From Cytobacillus oceanisediminis (GTDB lineage: Bacteria; Bacillota; Bacilli; Bacillales; Cytobacillaceae): a DNA stretch of 58,234 bases. The stretch is from NCBI RefSeq assembly GCF_004366035.1, contig NZ_SOEE01000017.1, positions 1 through 58,234 on the forward strand, in the 5' to 3' direction. Of this stretch, positions 49,225-57,557 are shown one piece after another. The notes under the pieces are model-generated. The model saw nothing but the letters and a program-made list of their open reading frames with translations, was not told the DNA's origin and searched no databases. Numbering within the stretch: the stretch's first letter is position 1; every line of letters begins with the position of its first letter. Both the position numbers and the translations under genes were made by a program.

Positions 49225-49283
49225 AAAAAATCCCGCCCAATTTGGACGAGAGTATTAATCAGAAAATCGTGCCGTTATTGGGC
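49225..49283 (-). terminator. Terminator hairpin inside the metS leader
   Basis: Minus strand GCCCAAT (49277-49283) pairs with ATTGGGC (49235-49241), enclosing GG-ACGA / TCGT-CC with one bulge, followed by GGGATTTTTT. No gene ends upstream on this strand before abrB/rsmI, so it acts on the metS leader itself. Confidence 0.7.
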
Positions 49284-49303
49284 CTGCTATATCGATATTT
49301 CAC

Positions 49304-49333
49304 AAGAAGTTATATTCGTCAGCATAACCTCTT
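49304..49333 (-). promoter_or_regulatory. 5'-terminal hairpin of the metS leader
   Basis: Minus strand AAGAGGTTAT / ATAACTTCTT, 10 bp with one G-U pair and a 10-nt loop. It begins only a few bases after the predicted transcription start. It may stabilise the leader or take part in alternative folding with the terminator. Confidence 0.6.
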
Positions 49334-49343
49334 ATACCATCAA

Positions 49344-49372
49344 AATATACCTAAAAACTTGAAATTGTGCAA
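49344..49372 (-). promoter_or_regulatory. Sigma-A promoter of metS
   Basis: Minus strand TTGCAC (49367-49372), 17-bp spacer, TATATT (49344-49349), predicting a start near 49337 and a leader of about 190 nt. Confidence 0.7.
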
Positions 49373-49482
49373 CAGAAAGGGATGGCAGGATTCTTCTAAA
49401 TTAAATTTTTTTATTTTCTATCCCTAAAAAAGGAAACTAACTTTCGAATATTATTATTGCAAAAGTATAATCATTGTAGAAT

Positions 49483-49499
49483 TTTGTCGAAATGTCGAA
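49483..49499 (+). promoter_or_regulatory. Upstream tandem Spo0A boxes between metS and abrB
   Basis: TTTGTCGAA (49483-49491, perfect) runs directly into AATGTCGAA (49491-49499). They lie about 140 bp upstream of the abrB -35 and about 110 bp upstream of the metS promoter. Confidence 0.65.
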
Positions 49500-49635
49500 A
49501 TGAGTCATATTACTACTTTTTGAGTGAGTCTTTCCCCTTTCTATATTAAACTTTCTTTATTTTTATAAAAACGTTGTTATATCAACACTTCAATTGACAT
49601 CCCAAAATTTTCTATTTGAATTGAAAATAAAGTAA

Positions 49636-49664
49636 TTGACGTATATGGGAATGGCTGGTATTAT
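49636..49664 (+). promoter_or_regulatory. Sigma-A promoter of abrB
   Basis: TTGACG (49636-49641), 17-bp spacer, TATTAT (49659-49664); predicted start near 49671, giving an 80-nt leader. Confidence 0.8.
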
Positions 49665-49679
49665 AAATGTAATAAAGAT

Positions 49680-49698
49680 TTTGTCGAATAATGACGAA
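49680..49698 (+). promoter_or_regulatory. Tandem Spo0A boxes just downstream of the abrB start site
   Basis: TTTGTCGAA (49680-49688) and AATGACGAA (49690-49698), about +10 to +28 from the predicted start. This is the same location as the Spo0A~P repression sites of B. subtilis abrB. Confidence 0.82.
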
Positions 49699-49750
49699 AC
49701 AACATAGATAGAGAAAAATATTATTGGAGATTTGAGAGGAGACTTTTATT

Positions 49751-50035
49751 ATGAAATCCACAGGTATTGTTCGTAAGGTTGATGAGCTTGGCCGTGTAGT
49801 TATCCCTATCGAATTAAGACGTACACTTGGAATTGCCGAAAAGGACGCTTTGGAAATCTACGTAGATGACGAAAGAATCATCCTTAAAAAGTACAAGCCA
49901 AACATGACTTGTCAGGTTACTGGGGAAGTATCTGATGAAAATATCTCTTTAGCTAACGGCAAGTTAATTCTAAGCCGTGACGGTGCAGAACAGCTGTTAA
50001 AAGAAATTCAAAACACTTTTGAATTAGCAAAATAA
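49751..50035 (+). CDS. abrB: Transition-state regulator AbrB
   Basis: Represses post-exponential genes (for example spoVG and spo0H in B. subtilis) until Spo0A~P shuts it off. The 94-aa product begins MKSTGIVRKVDELGRVVIPI with the swapped-hairpin arginines, then LRRTLGIAEKDALEIYVD and the conserved Cys in PNMTCQVTGE. One of only two plus-strand protein genes here. ATG with GAGAGGAG upstream. Its promoter carries 0A boxes in the expected repression position. Confidence 0.97.
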   Translation: MKSTGIVRKVDELGRVVIPIELRRTLGIAEKDALEIYVDDERIILKKYKPNMTCQVTGEVSDENISLANGKLILSRDGAEQLLKEIQNTFELAK

Positions 50036-50045
50036 GAATGAAGAA

Positions 50046-50077
50046 AAGCTTCTCACGCATGTGAGAAGCTTTTTTTA
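50046..50077. terminator. Bidirectional terminator between abrB and rsmI
   Basis: Perfect 11-bp stem AAGCTTCTCAC / GTGAGAAGCTT, 4-nt loop; T-run on the plus strand (TTTTTATT) and TTCTTC on the minus strand. It overlaps the rsmI stop codon. Confidence 0.92.
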
Positions 50078-50953
50078 TTCCTCAATATGATAAGCATGGT
50101 AAACATCCCGCTTATTTAATCCCCGGTCTTTTGCCGTTTGCTTAATGGCTTCTTTGCTCGAGAGTCCAGTTTCTTCTATATAATGTCTAACATGATCTTC
50201 AACCGGGAGATCCTCCCACCAGTCAGTTTCTTCATCCTGAACAGCCTCGGAAGTTCCTTCAATAATAATCACAAATTCTCCTCTTACCTCGCCGTTCGAA
50301 GCCCATTCCATTGCTTCTGCTACAGTTCCCCGGATAAACTCTTCATATTTCTTCGTCAGTTCGCGGCATAACGCGATATTCCTGTTTCCCATAATATCCG
50401 ACATCAGCGAGAGAGTTTCCTTCAGACGGTGGGGAGCTTCATATAAGATGATGGTTGCCGAAAGTTTTGAGAGATTCTCCAGCTCCTGTTTCTTATGTTT
50501 TTTCTGTCTGTTCAGGAATCCGTAGAAATAAAAAGGCTGAGTATCAATGCCGGAAGCAATCAGTCCGGTCAGGGCAGCATTCGCACCAGGAAGCGGGACC
50601 ACTGTCAGCTTTTCTTCAGCAGCCGCCACTACAAGATCAAAGCCCGGGTCTGAAATTGCAGGCATTCCTGCATCACTGACAAGGGCAATCTTTGCGCCAT
50701 TGGCCACTTTCTCAAGCAGCTTCTGTCCGCTTGCCTCCTTATTATGTTCATGATAGCTGATGATGGGTGTGGCGATTTCAAAATGATTGCAGAGCTTCTT
50801 CGTATTGCGTGTATCCTCCGCTGCGATATAGTCAGCTTCTTTCAGGATTCTTACTGCTCGGAAGCTCATGTCTTCCAGATTGCCGATCGGAGTCGGGACT
50901 AAATATAGAATTCCTTTTGTTTCTTCATGTTCAAAGCTTTTTTGCTGCCACAT
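50075..50953 (-). CDS. rsmI: 16S rRNA (cytidine-2'-O)-methyltransferase RsmI
   Basis: Methylates the ribose of C1402 in the ribosomal decoding centre. The 292-aa tetrapyrrole-methylase-fold protein has LYLVPTPIGNLEDMSFRA at the start, AAEDTRNTKKL, the SAM-binding VSDAGMPAISDPG and VPLPGANAALTGL, and FYGFLNRQKKHKK. ATG at 50953 with GGGTGG upstream; it overlaps the end of yazA by 23 nt. Corresponds to B. subtilis yabC. Confidence 0.95.
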   Translation of the reverse strand: MWQQKSFEHEETKGILYLVPTPIGNLEDMSFRAVRILKEADYIAAEDTRNTKKLCNHFEIATPIISYHEHNKEASGQKLLEKVANGAKIALVSDAGMPAISDPGFDLVVAAAEEKLTVVPLPGANAALTGLIASGIDTQPFYFYGFLNRQKKHKKQELENLSKLSATIILYEAPHRLKETLSLMSDIMGNRNIALCRELTKKYEEFIRGTVAEAMEWASNGEVRGEFVIIIEGTSEAVQDEETDWWEDLPVEDHVRHYIEETGLSSKEAIKQTAKDRGLNKRDVYHAYHIEE

Positions 50954-51215
50954 ATGTACCACCCGTCTCTTTCATTAAAAACTCATCCTTCTTTTTCCTG
51001 GACCATTGCTTAAATTCATATTCTGCTCTCATCGCTTCGCCTTTTTCCAAAAAAGAGCGGGAGAAGACCAGCTCCACCGGTCCCCTGCCCCTTGTATACT
51101 TGGCCCCTTTTCCTTCATTATGGGCCTTCACCCGTCTTTCAAGATCATTAGTGTAGCCTGCATATAAGCTGCCATCACGGCAATGGAGAACATAAAAATA
51201 ATGGCTATTCTCCAT
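50931..51215 (-). CDS. yazA: GIY-YIG nuclease-fold protein (YazA)
   Basis: Small UPF0213-type protein with a complete GIY-YIG fold. The 94-aa product has HYFYVLHCRDGSLYAGYTND (the Y-V / A-G-Y-T variants of GIY-YIG), RRVKAHNEGKGAKYTRGRGP and the conserved Glu in REYEFK-like AEYEFKQWSRKKK. Role unknown; members have been linked to DNA repair or structure-specific cleavage. It overlaps yabB (11 nt) and rsmI (23 nt), so it is translated within a tightly packed operon. Confidence 0.92.
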   Translation of the reverse strand: MENSHYFYVLHCRDGSLYAGYTNDLERRVKAHNEGKGAKYTRGRGPVELVFSRSFLEKGEAMRAEYEFKQWSRKKKDEFLMKETGGTYVAAKKL

Positions 51216-51945
51216 ATAAAATCTCTCTCATTTCAGGTGTGTATTCATTTTCTTCATTATATACAAATAAAGGAGGCAGAATTTTCAGGTCCGGATTGCC
51301 ATTTTTTACTGCCTCAATAAGCAGAGTGTTCGCTTCTTTTCCAGCCTTCGGATAGACGAATTGCACCCTTTTTGGCTCAAGCTTATACTTGCGCATGAGC
51401 GTGACAATATCCAGGAACCTTCCCGGCCTGTGCACAAATGCTACCTTTCCGCCCTGTCTCGCAAGCCCGCTTGAAGCTTTAATCGCATCCTCCAGTGTAC
51501 ATAGGATTTCATGGCGGGCTATCGCCAAATGTTCATTCTCATTGATTTCCTCCCGGGAAGGAGTAGGGAAATAAGGCGGGTTGCAGGTCACAACATCAAA
51601 TTTTCCATATCCTAAAACCTGATGGATTTCTTTAATATCCCCGTGAATCATCTTAATCCGGTCTTGAAGCTTATTGTATTCAATGCTTCTAACCGCCATA
51701 TCATGCAAACGCTCCTGAATCTCGACACCTGTAATGACTCCCTTTGTTCGTGTGCTTAAAAAAAGCGGAATCACGCCATTTCCGCTGCACAAATCAATGA
51801 GATTGCCTTTTTGAATTGGTACATATACAAACCGGGCCAGCAGGACAGCATCCAGTGAAAAAGAAAAAACGGCCGGACTTTGAATAATTCTCATATCTTC
51901 AGCCAGCAAATAGTCAAGCCGTTCCCCTTCTTTTAAAAAATCCAT
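51205..51945 (-). CDS. yabB: SAM-dependent methyltransferase (YabB; TrmN6-like)
   Basis: Probable tRNA1(Val) adenine-37 N6-methyltransferase. The 246-aa protein has the SAM-binding LIDLCSGNGVIPLFLS near residue 50, GVEIQERLHDMAVRSI, and the N6-adenine methylase catalytic motif VVTCNPPYFPTP near residue 118. ATG at 51945 with GGAGGA upstream; a longer frame through 52005 crosses the yabA gap and is not supported. Substrate assignment rests on family similarity only. Confidence 0.9.
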   Translation of the reverse strand: MDFLKEGERLDYLLAEDMRIIQSPAVFSFSLDAVLLARFVYVPIQKGNLIDLCSGNGVIPLFLSTRTKGVITGVEIQERLHDMAVRSIEYNKLQDRIKMIHGDIKEIHQVLGYGKFDVVTCNPPYFPTPSREEINENEHLAIARHEILCTLEDAIKASSGLARQGGKVAFVHRPGRFLDIVTLMRKYKLEPKRVQFVYPKAGKEANTLLIEAVKNGNPDLKILPPLFVYNEENEYTPEMREILYGE

Positions 51946-52020
51946 TCTTGATCCTCCATGCTTCTCTGATTCTTTGCTTCTATGGAAAAATAGCCTTCCT
52001 ATCATCAGGAAGGCTAAAAT

Positions 52021-52395
52021 TTACTTCTTATTCAGGAAAGACAAGCAAAACAGACAGTCTCCCTCTTTTCGAGGGCTGCCGAAATGGAGATTGCAAATGT
52101 GAAAGCCTTCCTGATAAAGGCGGGCAAGGTTATCATAGCCTTCTCCAATATCAATTACCTTATCATCATCAGCCGCATCGGCAGACTGCTCTGACTTGCC
52201 TTTTTTCACCGATGTACTTTCCTTTTCTGCAGATATGTCTAAATGACGTCTTAAATGTTCATTTTCCAGCTTTAAAGAGTTATTCTCTTCAAGTATTTCT
52301 GCCAAATGCTGCTTTAACTCACCAAGCTGCTGATATAACTCTCCAATTTGGGTTTCCATATTACTCACTGAGTCAAAGATTTCTTTTTTATCCAC
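52021..52395 (-). CDS. yabA: Replication initiation control protein YabA
   Basis: Negative regulator of initiation that bridges DnaA and the DnaN clamp. The 124-aa product has an N-terminal coiled-coil tetramerisation region (about residues 5-55, leucine heptads in IGELYQQLGELKQHLAEILE) and a lysine/serine-rich linker. The C-terminal zinc domain includes GYDNLARLYQEGFHICNLHFG and CLFCLSFLNKK. GTG at 52395 with GAGGTGG upstream matches homologues better than the GTG three codons earlier. Confidence 0.94.
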   Translation of the reverse strand: MDKKEIFDSVSNMETQIGELYQQLGELKQHLAEILEENNSLKLENEHLRRHLDISAEKESTSVKKGKSEQSADAADDDKVIDIGEGYDNLARLYQEGFHICNLHFGSPRKEGDCLFCLSFLNKK

Positions 52396-52407
52396 GACTT
52401 CCACCTC

Positions 52408-53235
52408 TTAATCTGTGGACTGAACTGATACAGCACCTTGTTTTAAAATTTCATCCAGTGTATATTCGAGGACGCGCTCCGCTTCTTTTACATCAACCTG
52501 CAGAACACGCTCCAATATATTCAAGCCTACCACTTTTCCAGCTCCATCAGGGGTCTGAATCCATTCCCCAAGGTCAGGAAGCTGTTCTTTTGCTGCTTCG
52601 TACTCATCATTTTCATACTTCAGGCAGCACATTAAGCGTCCGCACAAACCTGATATTTTCGTTGGGTTCAACGAAAGATTCTGGTCCTTTGCCATTTTGA
52701 TGGATACGGGATCAAAGTCACCAAGGAAGGTGGAACAGCAGAGCATTCTTCCACATGGACCAATTCCGCCCAGCATTTTTGCTTCATCCCTCACACCAAT
52801 TTGGCGAAGTTCTATCCTTGTGCGGAAGATGGCTGCGAGGTCTTTGACAAGCTCGCGGAAATCAACCCGGCCATCAGCCGTAAAGTAGAAAATGACCTTA
52901 TTTCGGTCAAATGTATATTCAACATCGACCAGCTTCATATCAAGCTGATGTGTATGGACCTTTTCACAGCAGACCTCGTATGCTTCTTTGGCAGCCTGCT
53001 TGTTCTCCTCGACAATCATGCGATCCTTTTGATCTGCAATACGAAGAACCTTTTTTAATGGAAGGACAACATCATGCTCATCGACCTGCTTCGGGGCAAT
53101 TACCACTTTTCCGTATTCTACGCCTCGGACAGTTTCGACAATGACAAAGTCATCCTTTTGTATTGAGAGATCTCCGGGATCAAAATAATAAATCTTGCCC
53201 GCTTTTTTAAAGCGCACTCCTACTACATCATACAA
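52408..53235 (-). CDS. ricT: RicT (YaaT), PSP1-domain regulator
   Basis: Part of the RicA-RicF-RicT complex that affects RNase Y activity, biofilm formation and sporulation phosphorelay. The 275-aa product is a PSP1-domain protein with multiple cysteines that can hold Fe-S clusters, seen in LGGIGPCGRMLCCSTFLGDF and SGLCGRLMCCLKYENDEY (near residues 155-205). TTG start at 53235 with GGAGGG about nine nt upstream overlaps the holB stop by 8 nt. Confidence 0.93.
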   Translation of the reverse strand: MYDVVGVRFKKAGKIYYFDPGDLSIQKDDFVIVETVRGVEYGKVVIAPKQVDEHDVVLPLKKVLRIADQKDRMIVEENKQAAKEAYEVCCEKVHTHQLDMKLVDVEYTFDRNKVIFYFTADGRVDFRELVKDLAAIFRTRIELRQIGVRDEAKMLGGIGPCGRMLCCSTFLGDFDPVSIKMAKDQNLSLNPTKISGLCGRLMCCLKYENDEYEAAKEQLPDLGEWIQTPDGAGKVVGLNILERVLQVDVKEAERVLEYTLDEILKQGAVSVQSTD

Positions 53236-54235
53236 AGGAAGATCCCTCCTGCAATTTTAGCACAAGCTGTTCCATCAACAGCTGCGGATTCATATTTGCC
53301 TGTAATTTTCTTTTGGCTTCCAAAACAGCCGTCATCTGTTCCGTCAGACGCTTTGTAGAAGATTGCAGTGCAAACTGCTCTAAACGATTTCGTTCGTTCA
53401 GATGGACAACCTGGTCTTGTTTCCCAAGCTGAATATATAGTAAATCTTTAAAAATAAGAAGTAATAGATCCAAGCCGCGATCAATCTGCTCTTTTTCTTT
53501 AAAGTGCAAGAACCAATCCTCCTGCAGGGCAACCATCGCCTCAAGCGGATTCTTCTTCACCACTTCATATAATTTTAACACTATTTTTTGTGCTTGTACA
53601 AACCAATCATCAGAACTATATTGCAAAGCCTCATTCAAATTATTGGTAATTTGTGCAAGTAATGGTGCCTGGGCAGGATCCACTCCATTATTTTTTAATT
53701 GCTGAATCATTTCTGCAGGAGATAATGGTTTAAATGAAATGGCCTGGCAGCGGGATAAAATAGTAGGAAGCATCTGCTGCGACTGCTCGGTAATCAGCAC
53801 AGCGGTCGTCTCTGAATGGGGTTCCTCCAGAAATTTAAGCAAACTGTTGGCAGCGTTAACAGTCATTCTGTCAGCATGCACAATCACATAAAGCTTGCGC
53901 TTTGATTCCACCCCGGTCTTTGAAAACTCTTCCTGCAGGCTTTGAATCTGACTTTTTTTGATAGAGTGCCCGTCCGGCTCGAGGATATGAACATCAGGGT
54001 GATTGCCGCTGTTAATCCTCTTACAGTTTGAACATGTTTCACATGGAACATACCCATCAAGCGGTTTAAGACAGAATCGGCTTTTCGCCAAAAGCATGCT
54101 TGCTTCCCGCTTTCCCGTTCCCTTCATCCCTTCAAATAAGTAGGCGTGGGCCAGCCGATCCTTCTCTATGCTATTTTTAAACATTTTTAATACAACTGGC
54201 TGTATGGCTTCCAGCTGTTCCCACGTTTTTCCCAC
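53228..54235 (-). CDS. holB: DNA polymerase III delta' subunit
   Basis: Clamp-loader subunit that helps place the DnaN ring on primed DNA. The 335-aa product has a modified P-loop FEGMKGTGKREASML near residue 38, a zinc knuckle CETCSNCKR, and the AAA+ segments LLKFLEEPHSETTAVLIT and ILSRCQAISFKPL with sensor residues. The start is uncertain: GTG at 54235 is preferred over GTG at 54244 because of spacing to GTGAG and similarity to homologues. It is followed by ricT with an 8-nt overlap. Confidence 0.93.
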   Translation of the reverse strand: MGKTWEQLEAIQPVVLKMFKNSIEKDRLAHAYLFEGMKGTGKREASMLLAKSRFCLKPLDGYVPCETCSNCKRINSGNHPDVHILEPDGHSIKKSQIQSLQEEFSKTGVESKRKLYVIVHADRMTVNAANSLLKFLEEPHSETTAVLITEQSQQMLPTILSRCQAISFKPLSPAEMIQQLKNNGVDPAQAPLLAQITNNLNEALQYSSDDWFVQAQKIVLKLYEVVKKNPLEAMVALQEDWFLHFKEKEQIDRGLDLLLLIFKDLLYIQLGKQDQVVHLNERNRLEQFALQSSTKRLTEQMTAVLEAKRKLQANMNPQLLMEQLVLKLQEGSSFV

Positions 54236-54248
54236 AATAATCACTCAC

Positions 54249-54689
54249 TTACATATATATATTTATTAAAAGTCCTTTAATCTCGCCGACTTTCCCCAGT
54301 ATATCGATAGATGATTCTTCTTTTTTCATTAGTTCATCCGCCAGCTCTGATAGCTTTTCATCAACCGTTTCTACCACTTTCAGAGACCGGCCCTGTCCAT
54401 GCTGGTTCCAGCTGTGCGATTGCTTCAGCTCCATCCCAAAGTCAACGGCTTCCTTCACAAACCGCTTTACAAGCGTTTTAAATTTGGCTAAATCCTTAAA
54501 TGTTCTGGAGCGGGCAAGCCGTTCTCCAGCGGCATCGATATCCTTTAACAGCCCCTGAAGCTGAGAAGCCTGCATTTTCTGGTCCTGCCTTTGCACCATT
54601 TCGGAAAATTTAACGCCGTTCCCAGCCGCCTGCTTCTGCTCATTGCGGACATTTTCCATCTTGAGCCGAAGTTCTTGATTAATTTTCAT
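54249..54689 (-). CDS. yaaR: YaaR family protein (DUF327)
   Basis: Conserved protein of unknown function. The 146-aa product is hydrophilic and mostly helical (residues 25-120) with charged heptads, and has the family stretch LARSRTFKDLAKFKTLVKRFVKEAVDFG near the middle. It is preceded by MVQRQDQKMQASQLQGLLKDID. No signal or membrane segment. ATG with GAGGA upstream, 42 bp after darA and 13 bp before holB. I cannot assign an activity. Confidence 0.9.
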   Translation of the reverse strand: MKINQELRLKMENVRNEQKQAAGNGVKFSEMVQRQDQKMQASQLQGLLKDIDAAGERLARSRTFKDLAKFKTLVKRFVKEAVDFGMELKQSHSWNQHGQGRSLKVVETVDEKLSELADELMKKEESSIDILGKVGEIKGLLINIYM

Positions 54690-54731
54690 ACCTAATCCTC
54701 CGCAAAGGGCATTAAGGTCCCTTTGAATTTA

Positions 54732-55061
54732 TTAAAAATGATGGAATTGTTCAACTGGCAGGACAAATACCGTCGCACCGCCAACTTCAACTTCTACAGG
54801 GTAAGGTACATAAGAATCAGCATTTCCGCCCATTGGCGATACAGGTGCTACCAGCTGGTCTCTTGCTCTGCAATTTTCCTTAATAATCTGCAGGGCTCTC
54901 TCCACACGAATATCCTCTGTCCCGATCATGAACGTTGTATTGCCTGATTTCAAAAATCCGCCAGTACTGGCCAATTTTGTCGCACGAAAATTATTGTCAA
55001 CCAACGCATTCATTAGCTTATTGCTGTCCTGATCTTGAATGACTGCCAGAATTAATTTCAT
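54732..55061 (-). CDS. darA: PII-like c-di-AMP receptor DarA (YaaQ)
   Basis: Trimeric PII-like protein that binds cyclic di-AMP; downstream partner unknown. The 109-aa product has MKLILAVIQDQDSNKLMNAL at the start, FRATKLASTGGFLKSGNTTF (ligand-binding B-loop and base of T-loop), then IGTEDIRVERALQIIKENC and GGATVFVLPVEQFHHF. ATG with AAAGGGGA upstream. It lies between tmk and yaaR as in B. subtilis. Confidence 0.94.
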   Translation of the reverse strand: MKLILAVIQDQDSNKLMNALVDNNFRATKLASTGGFLKSGNTTFMIGTEDIRVERALQIIKENCRARDQLVAPVSPMGGNADSYVPYPVEVEVGGATVFVLPVEQFHHF

Positions 55062-55189
55062 AAGCCCATCCCCTTTACAAGTTTTTAATCCGTTTTATCT
55101 TACTTTTATTATATCAATTATTTTATCTTCAAGCAGATATTAAGGGAATACCGGAAAAATTATTTTGAAAACTGACTGGCAAGCTTATT

Positions 55190-55222
55190 AAAAAAGCCTT
55201 AAAGAAATATGATCTTTAAGGC
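55190..55222 (-). terminator. Intrinsic terminator of yaaO-tmk
   Basis: Perfect 10-bp stem GCCTTAAAGA / TCTTTAAGGC, 7-nt loop, then TTTTTTAAT on the minus strand, 6 nt after the tmk stop; isolates tmk from the darA operon. Confidence 0.92.
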
Positions 55223-55228
55223 GAATTT

Positions 55229-55855
55229 TTATAGTAGTTCTTTCAGCTTGCTCTCCGCCTGCTGATACACTTCCTCCAATGGCCTCGAAGCATCGATTTT
55301 AAAGATGCGTTCCGGGTAAAGCTCCATTAGCTTCAAATAGCCTTCCCGCACTTTGTGGTGAAAGTCGAGCTTTTCCAGGTCCAGGCGGTTCACTTCCCGT
55401 CCTATATGCTGATTGATTCGATCCAGCCCGGCCTCCGGTTCAATATCAAAATACAGCGTCAGTTCAGGCATCATGCCTTCAATCGCAAAGCTGTTTATAG
55501 AGTAAACTTCATCAATGCCAAGGCCCCTTGCATAGCCCTGATATGCAAGAGAACTATCAATAAATCGATCACATAATATGAGATATCCCTTATCGATTGC
55601 TGGCTTTACTTTTTCAGCCAGGTGCTGCCTTCTGGCTGCCGCATACAGCAGAGCCTCTGTTCTTGGATCCATTTTTGTATTATTTTTATCAAGTATGACA
55701 CTTCTGATCTGCTCTGCAATCTCAATTCCGCCAGGCTCTCTTGTCTGAAGAACCTGATAGCCTTCCTTTGCCAGAGAGCTTGCCAGCATATCTATAATCG
55801 TTGTTTTTCCGGCACCCTCAGGTCCTTCCACCGTAATAAACTTACCTTTTTTCAT
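55229..55855 (-). CDS. tmk: Thymidylate kinase
   Basis: Phosphorylates dTMP to dTDP for DNA synthesis. The 208-aa product has the P-loop TVEGPEGAGKTTIID near residue 8, QTREPGG, the DRX motif CDRFIDSSLAYQGYARGLG near residue 92, and a lid region IGREVNRLDLE. ATG with GGAGGAAA upstream. It is 20 bp after yaaO, so the two are probably one transcript. Confidence 0.97.
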   Translation of the reverse strand: MKKGKFITVEGPEGAGKTTIIDMLASSLAKEGYQVLQTREPGGIEIAEQIRSVILDKNNTKMDPRTEALLYAAARRQHLAEKVKPAIDKGYLILCDRFIDSSLAYQGYARGLGIDEVYSINSFAIEGMMPELTLYFDIEPEAGLDRINQHIGREVNRLDLEKLDFHHKVREGYLKLMELYPERIFKIDASRPLEEVYQQAESKLKELL

Positions 55856-55875
55856 TTTATTTCCTCCAGCTGCTG

Positions 55876-57312
55876 TTATAGATCCTGAAAAACGTTAATG
55901 CTGCCTTTTTTTATATTTTCCCCATTTTGAAACCGTGCTCCGGCCCTAATTTGAAATCTTATGTTTGCTATGTCTTCCCCTTCGATGACTTCACCTGGGA
56001 ATAGGAGCGGAATGCCTGGCGGATAAGGAGTCACCTGCTGTGCACACACTTTGCCGACCGCCTCTTCCAGTGCCACCGTTTTAATGGTACAACGGTCTTG
56101 GTCCTTTTGCTCCAGGGCAAGGCCAGAGACAAGCCTTTTACTAAAAGGGATTTTTTCATGTCGGCCTGCCGGGCTAAATGTTCTTAGCTCCTCTTCCAAG
56201 CATTGAATAACCCGTTCAAATGGATAATCCATATCGTTTTTCAAAAGAGGCAATACAAATAGGACATTATAAGGATCTGCCAATTCCGTAAAGATCCCGT
56301 GCTTCTCCAGGAGAGTCTGCAGTTCAAACCCGCTGAGAGCGGCTGCCGACTGGATGGTCACTTTTAAAGGGTCACCGTTTTTATGTTCAAAATTCAGTAC
56401 TTTAATTCCTTTTATTTTACTTAGATTCTTACGGAAATCCCCCGCCTTTTCAAGCAGCGATTCCTCATCTTGTTCCGAAAATGAGGCTAAATAGGCTCTT
56501 GCCAAATCAAGAGATGCCATAATGGGATAGGAAGGGCTGCTTGATTGGAGTATCCCCAGATATTTGGACACTCTCTCTTCCTTTATAAAACGGCTATTAA
56601 AATGCAGATAAGCCCCCATCGTCATAGCAGGCAAAGTCTTATGTGCTGATTGTACAATCAGATCTGCCTGAAGCTGAACGGCCGAAGCGGGAAAATGATC
56701 TCCCCCGATCAAATGTGTCCCATGCGCTTCATCGACCAATACTGGAACTCCATGATCATGAGCGTACTCAATAATGCTTTCAAGGTTAAACACCATTCCG
56801 TAATAATTGGGATAGGTTAAGATTAGTGCTTTTGCTTCCGGATATTGTCTGATTGCCTCTTTAACAGTCTCTAAAGCTACTCCCCCGGCAACGCCCCACT
56901 CTTCATTAAACTCAGGCGCTAAAAAGACGGGCTTAGCCTTAGCCAATGTAATGCCATTAAGAATGGACTTATGGCAATTCCTCTGGACAAGTACAGTCTC
57001 ATTTTCCTTTGCGGCTGACATGACCATGGCGAGGTTCCCTGAGGTGGATCCGTTAACAAGGAAAAAGCTTTTTGGCACCCTATACAAATCGGCAAGCAGT
57101 TTTTGCGCTTCCAAAATGACTCCTTCAGGAGAATGCAAATCATCAAGTCCGCTAAGCTCAGTAGCATCGAGCTTTAAAATATCTTTAAAATAATCTGCTC
57201 CCTCACCGCCTGCAAGTTGACCGTTCTTGTGTCCTGGCACATGAAATGAAACCGGCTGATGAGAAGCATGTTTTTTTAATTGGTCCCATAATGGAGTCTG
57301 TTCGTGATTCAT
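55876..57312 (-). CDS. yaaO: Orn/Lys/Arg decarboxylase-family PLP enzyme (YaaO)
   Basis: Predicted amino-acid decarboxylase related to B. subtilis SpeA and YaaO; the substrate is unproven. The 478-aa product has a large PLP domain starting SFHVPGHKNGQL, FLVNGSTSGNLA (phosphate site), VLVDEAHGTHL with the PLP-binding Asp, and the Schiff-base lysine in VQSAHKTLPAMTMGAYLH near residue 220. A C-terminal domain with PYPPGIPLLFPGE follows. ATG with a weak AAGTGATG site. The xpaC-yaaN pair that follows csfB in B. subtilis is absent. Confidence 0.92.
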   Translation of the reverse strand: MNHEQTPLWDQLKKHASHQPVSFHVPGHKNGQLAGGEGADYFKDILKLDATELSGLDDLHSPEGVILEAQKLLADLYRVPKSFFLVNGSTSGNLAMVMSAAKENETVLVQRNCHKSILNGITLAKAKPVFLAPEFNEEWGVAGGVALETVKEAIRQYPEAKALILTYPNYYGMVFNLESIIEYAHDHGVPVLVDEAHGTHLIGGDHFPASAVQLQADLIVQSAHKTLPAMTMGAYLHFNSRFIKEERVSKYLGILQSSSPSYPIMASLDLARAYLASFSEQDEESLLEKAGDFRKNLSKIKGIKVLNFEHKNGDPLKVTIQSAAALSGFELQTLLEKHGIFTELADPYNVLFVLPLLKNDMDYPFERVIQCLEEELRTFSPAGRHEKIPFSKRLVSGLALEQKDQDRCTIKTVALEEAVGKVCAQQVTPYPPGIPLLFPGEVIEGEDIANIRFQIRAGARFQNGENIKKGSINVFQDL

Positions 57313-57527
57313 ATCTTCATCACTTTCCTAAGATTCTTCTCCTATTTTAACAAAACAAGTATGTGCTTGCTATAAAAGAAGCATTAGGGCGATATCTGTG
57401 CCAGTCCTGAAGCATCAGGGAAATTTATGAAAGAAATCATTTATAGACATACACCCAAATTAGATTTCCATCATACAATATTAATCAAGTAACCTCAAAA
57501 AACCCGCCAATGAATATTCGAAAAATT

Positions 57528-57557
57528 GTATACAATACCATTGATCTGGGCAGAATA
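57528..57557 (+). promoter_or_regulatory. Sigma-F-type promoter of csfB
   Basis: GTATA (57528-57532), exactly 15 bp, GGGCAGAATA (57548-57557), against GYWTA-15-GGNRANAHTR with one mismatch. It is 20 bp ahead of the csfB start codon, in line with forespore expression. Confidence 0.75.

Noticed and set aside
49146..49340. T-box riboswitch ahead of metS
   Set aside because: No AGGGTGGNACCGCG-like T-box sequence or specifier stem could be found; only the terminator and a 5' hairpin are present.
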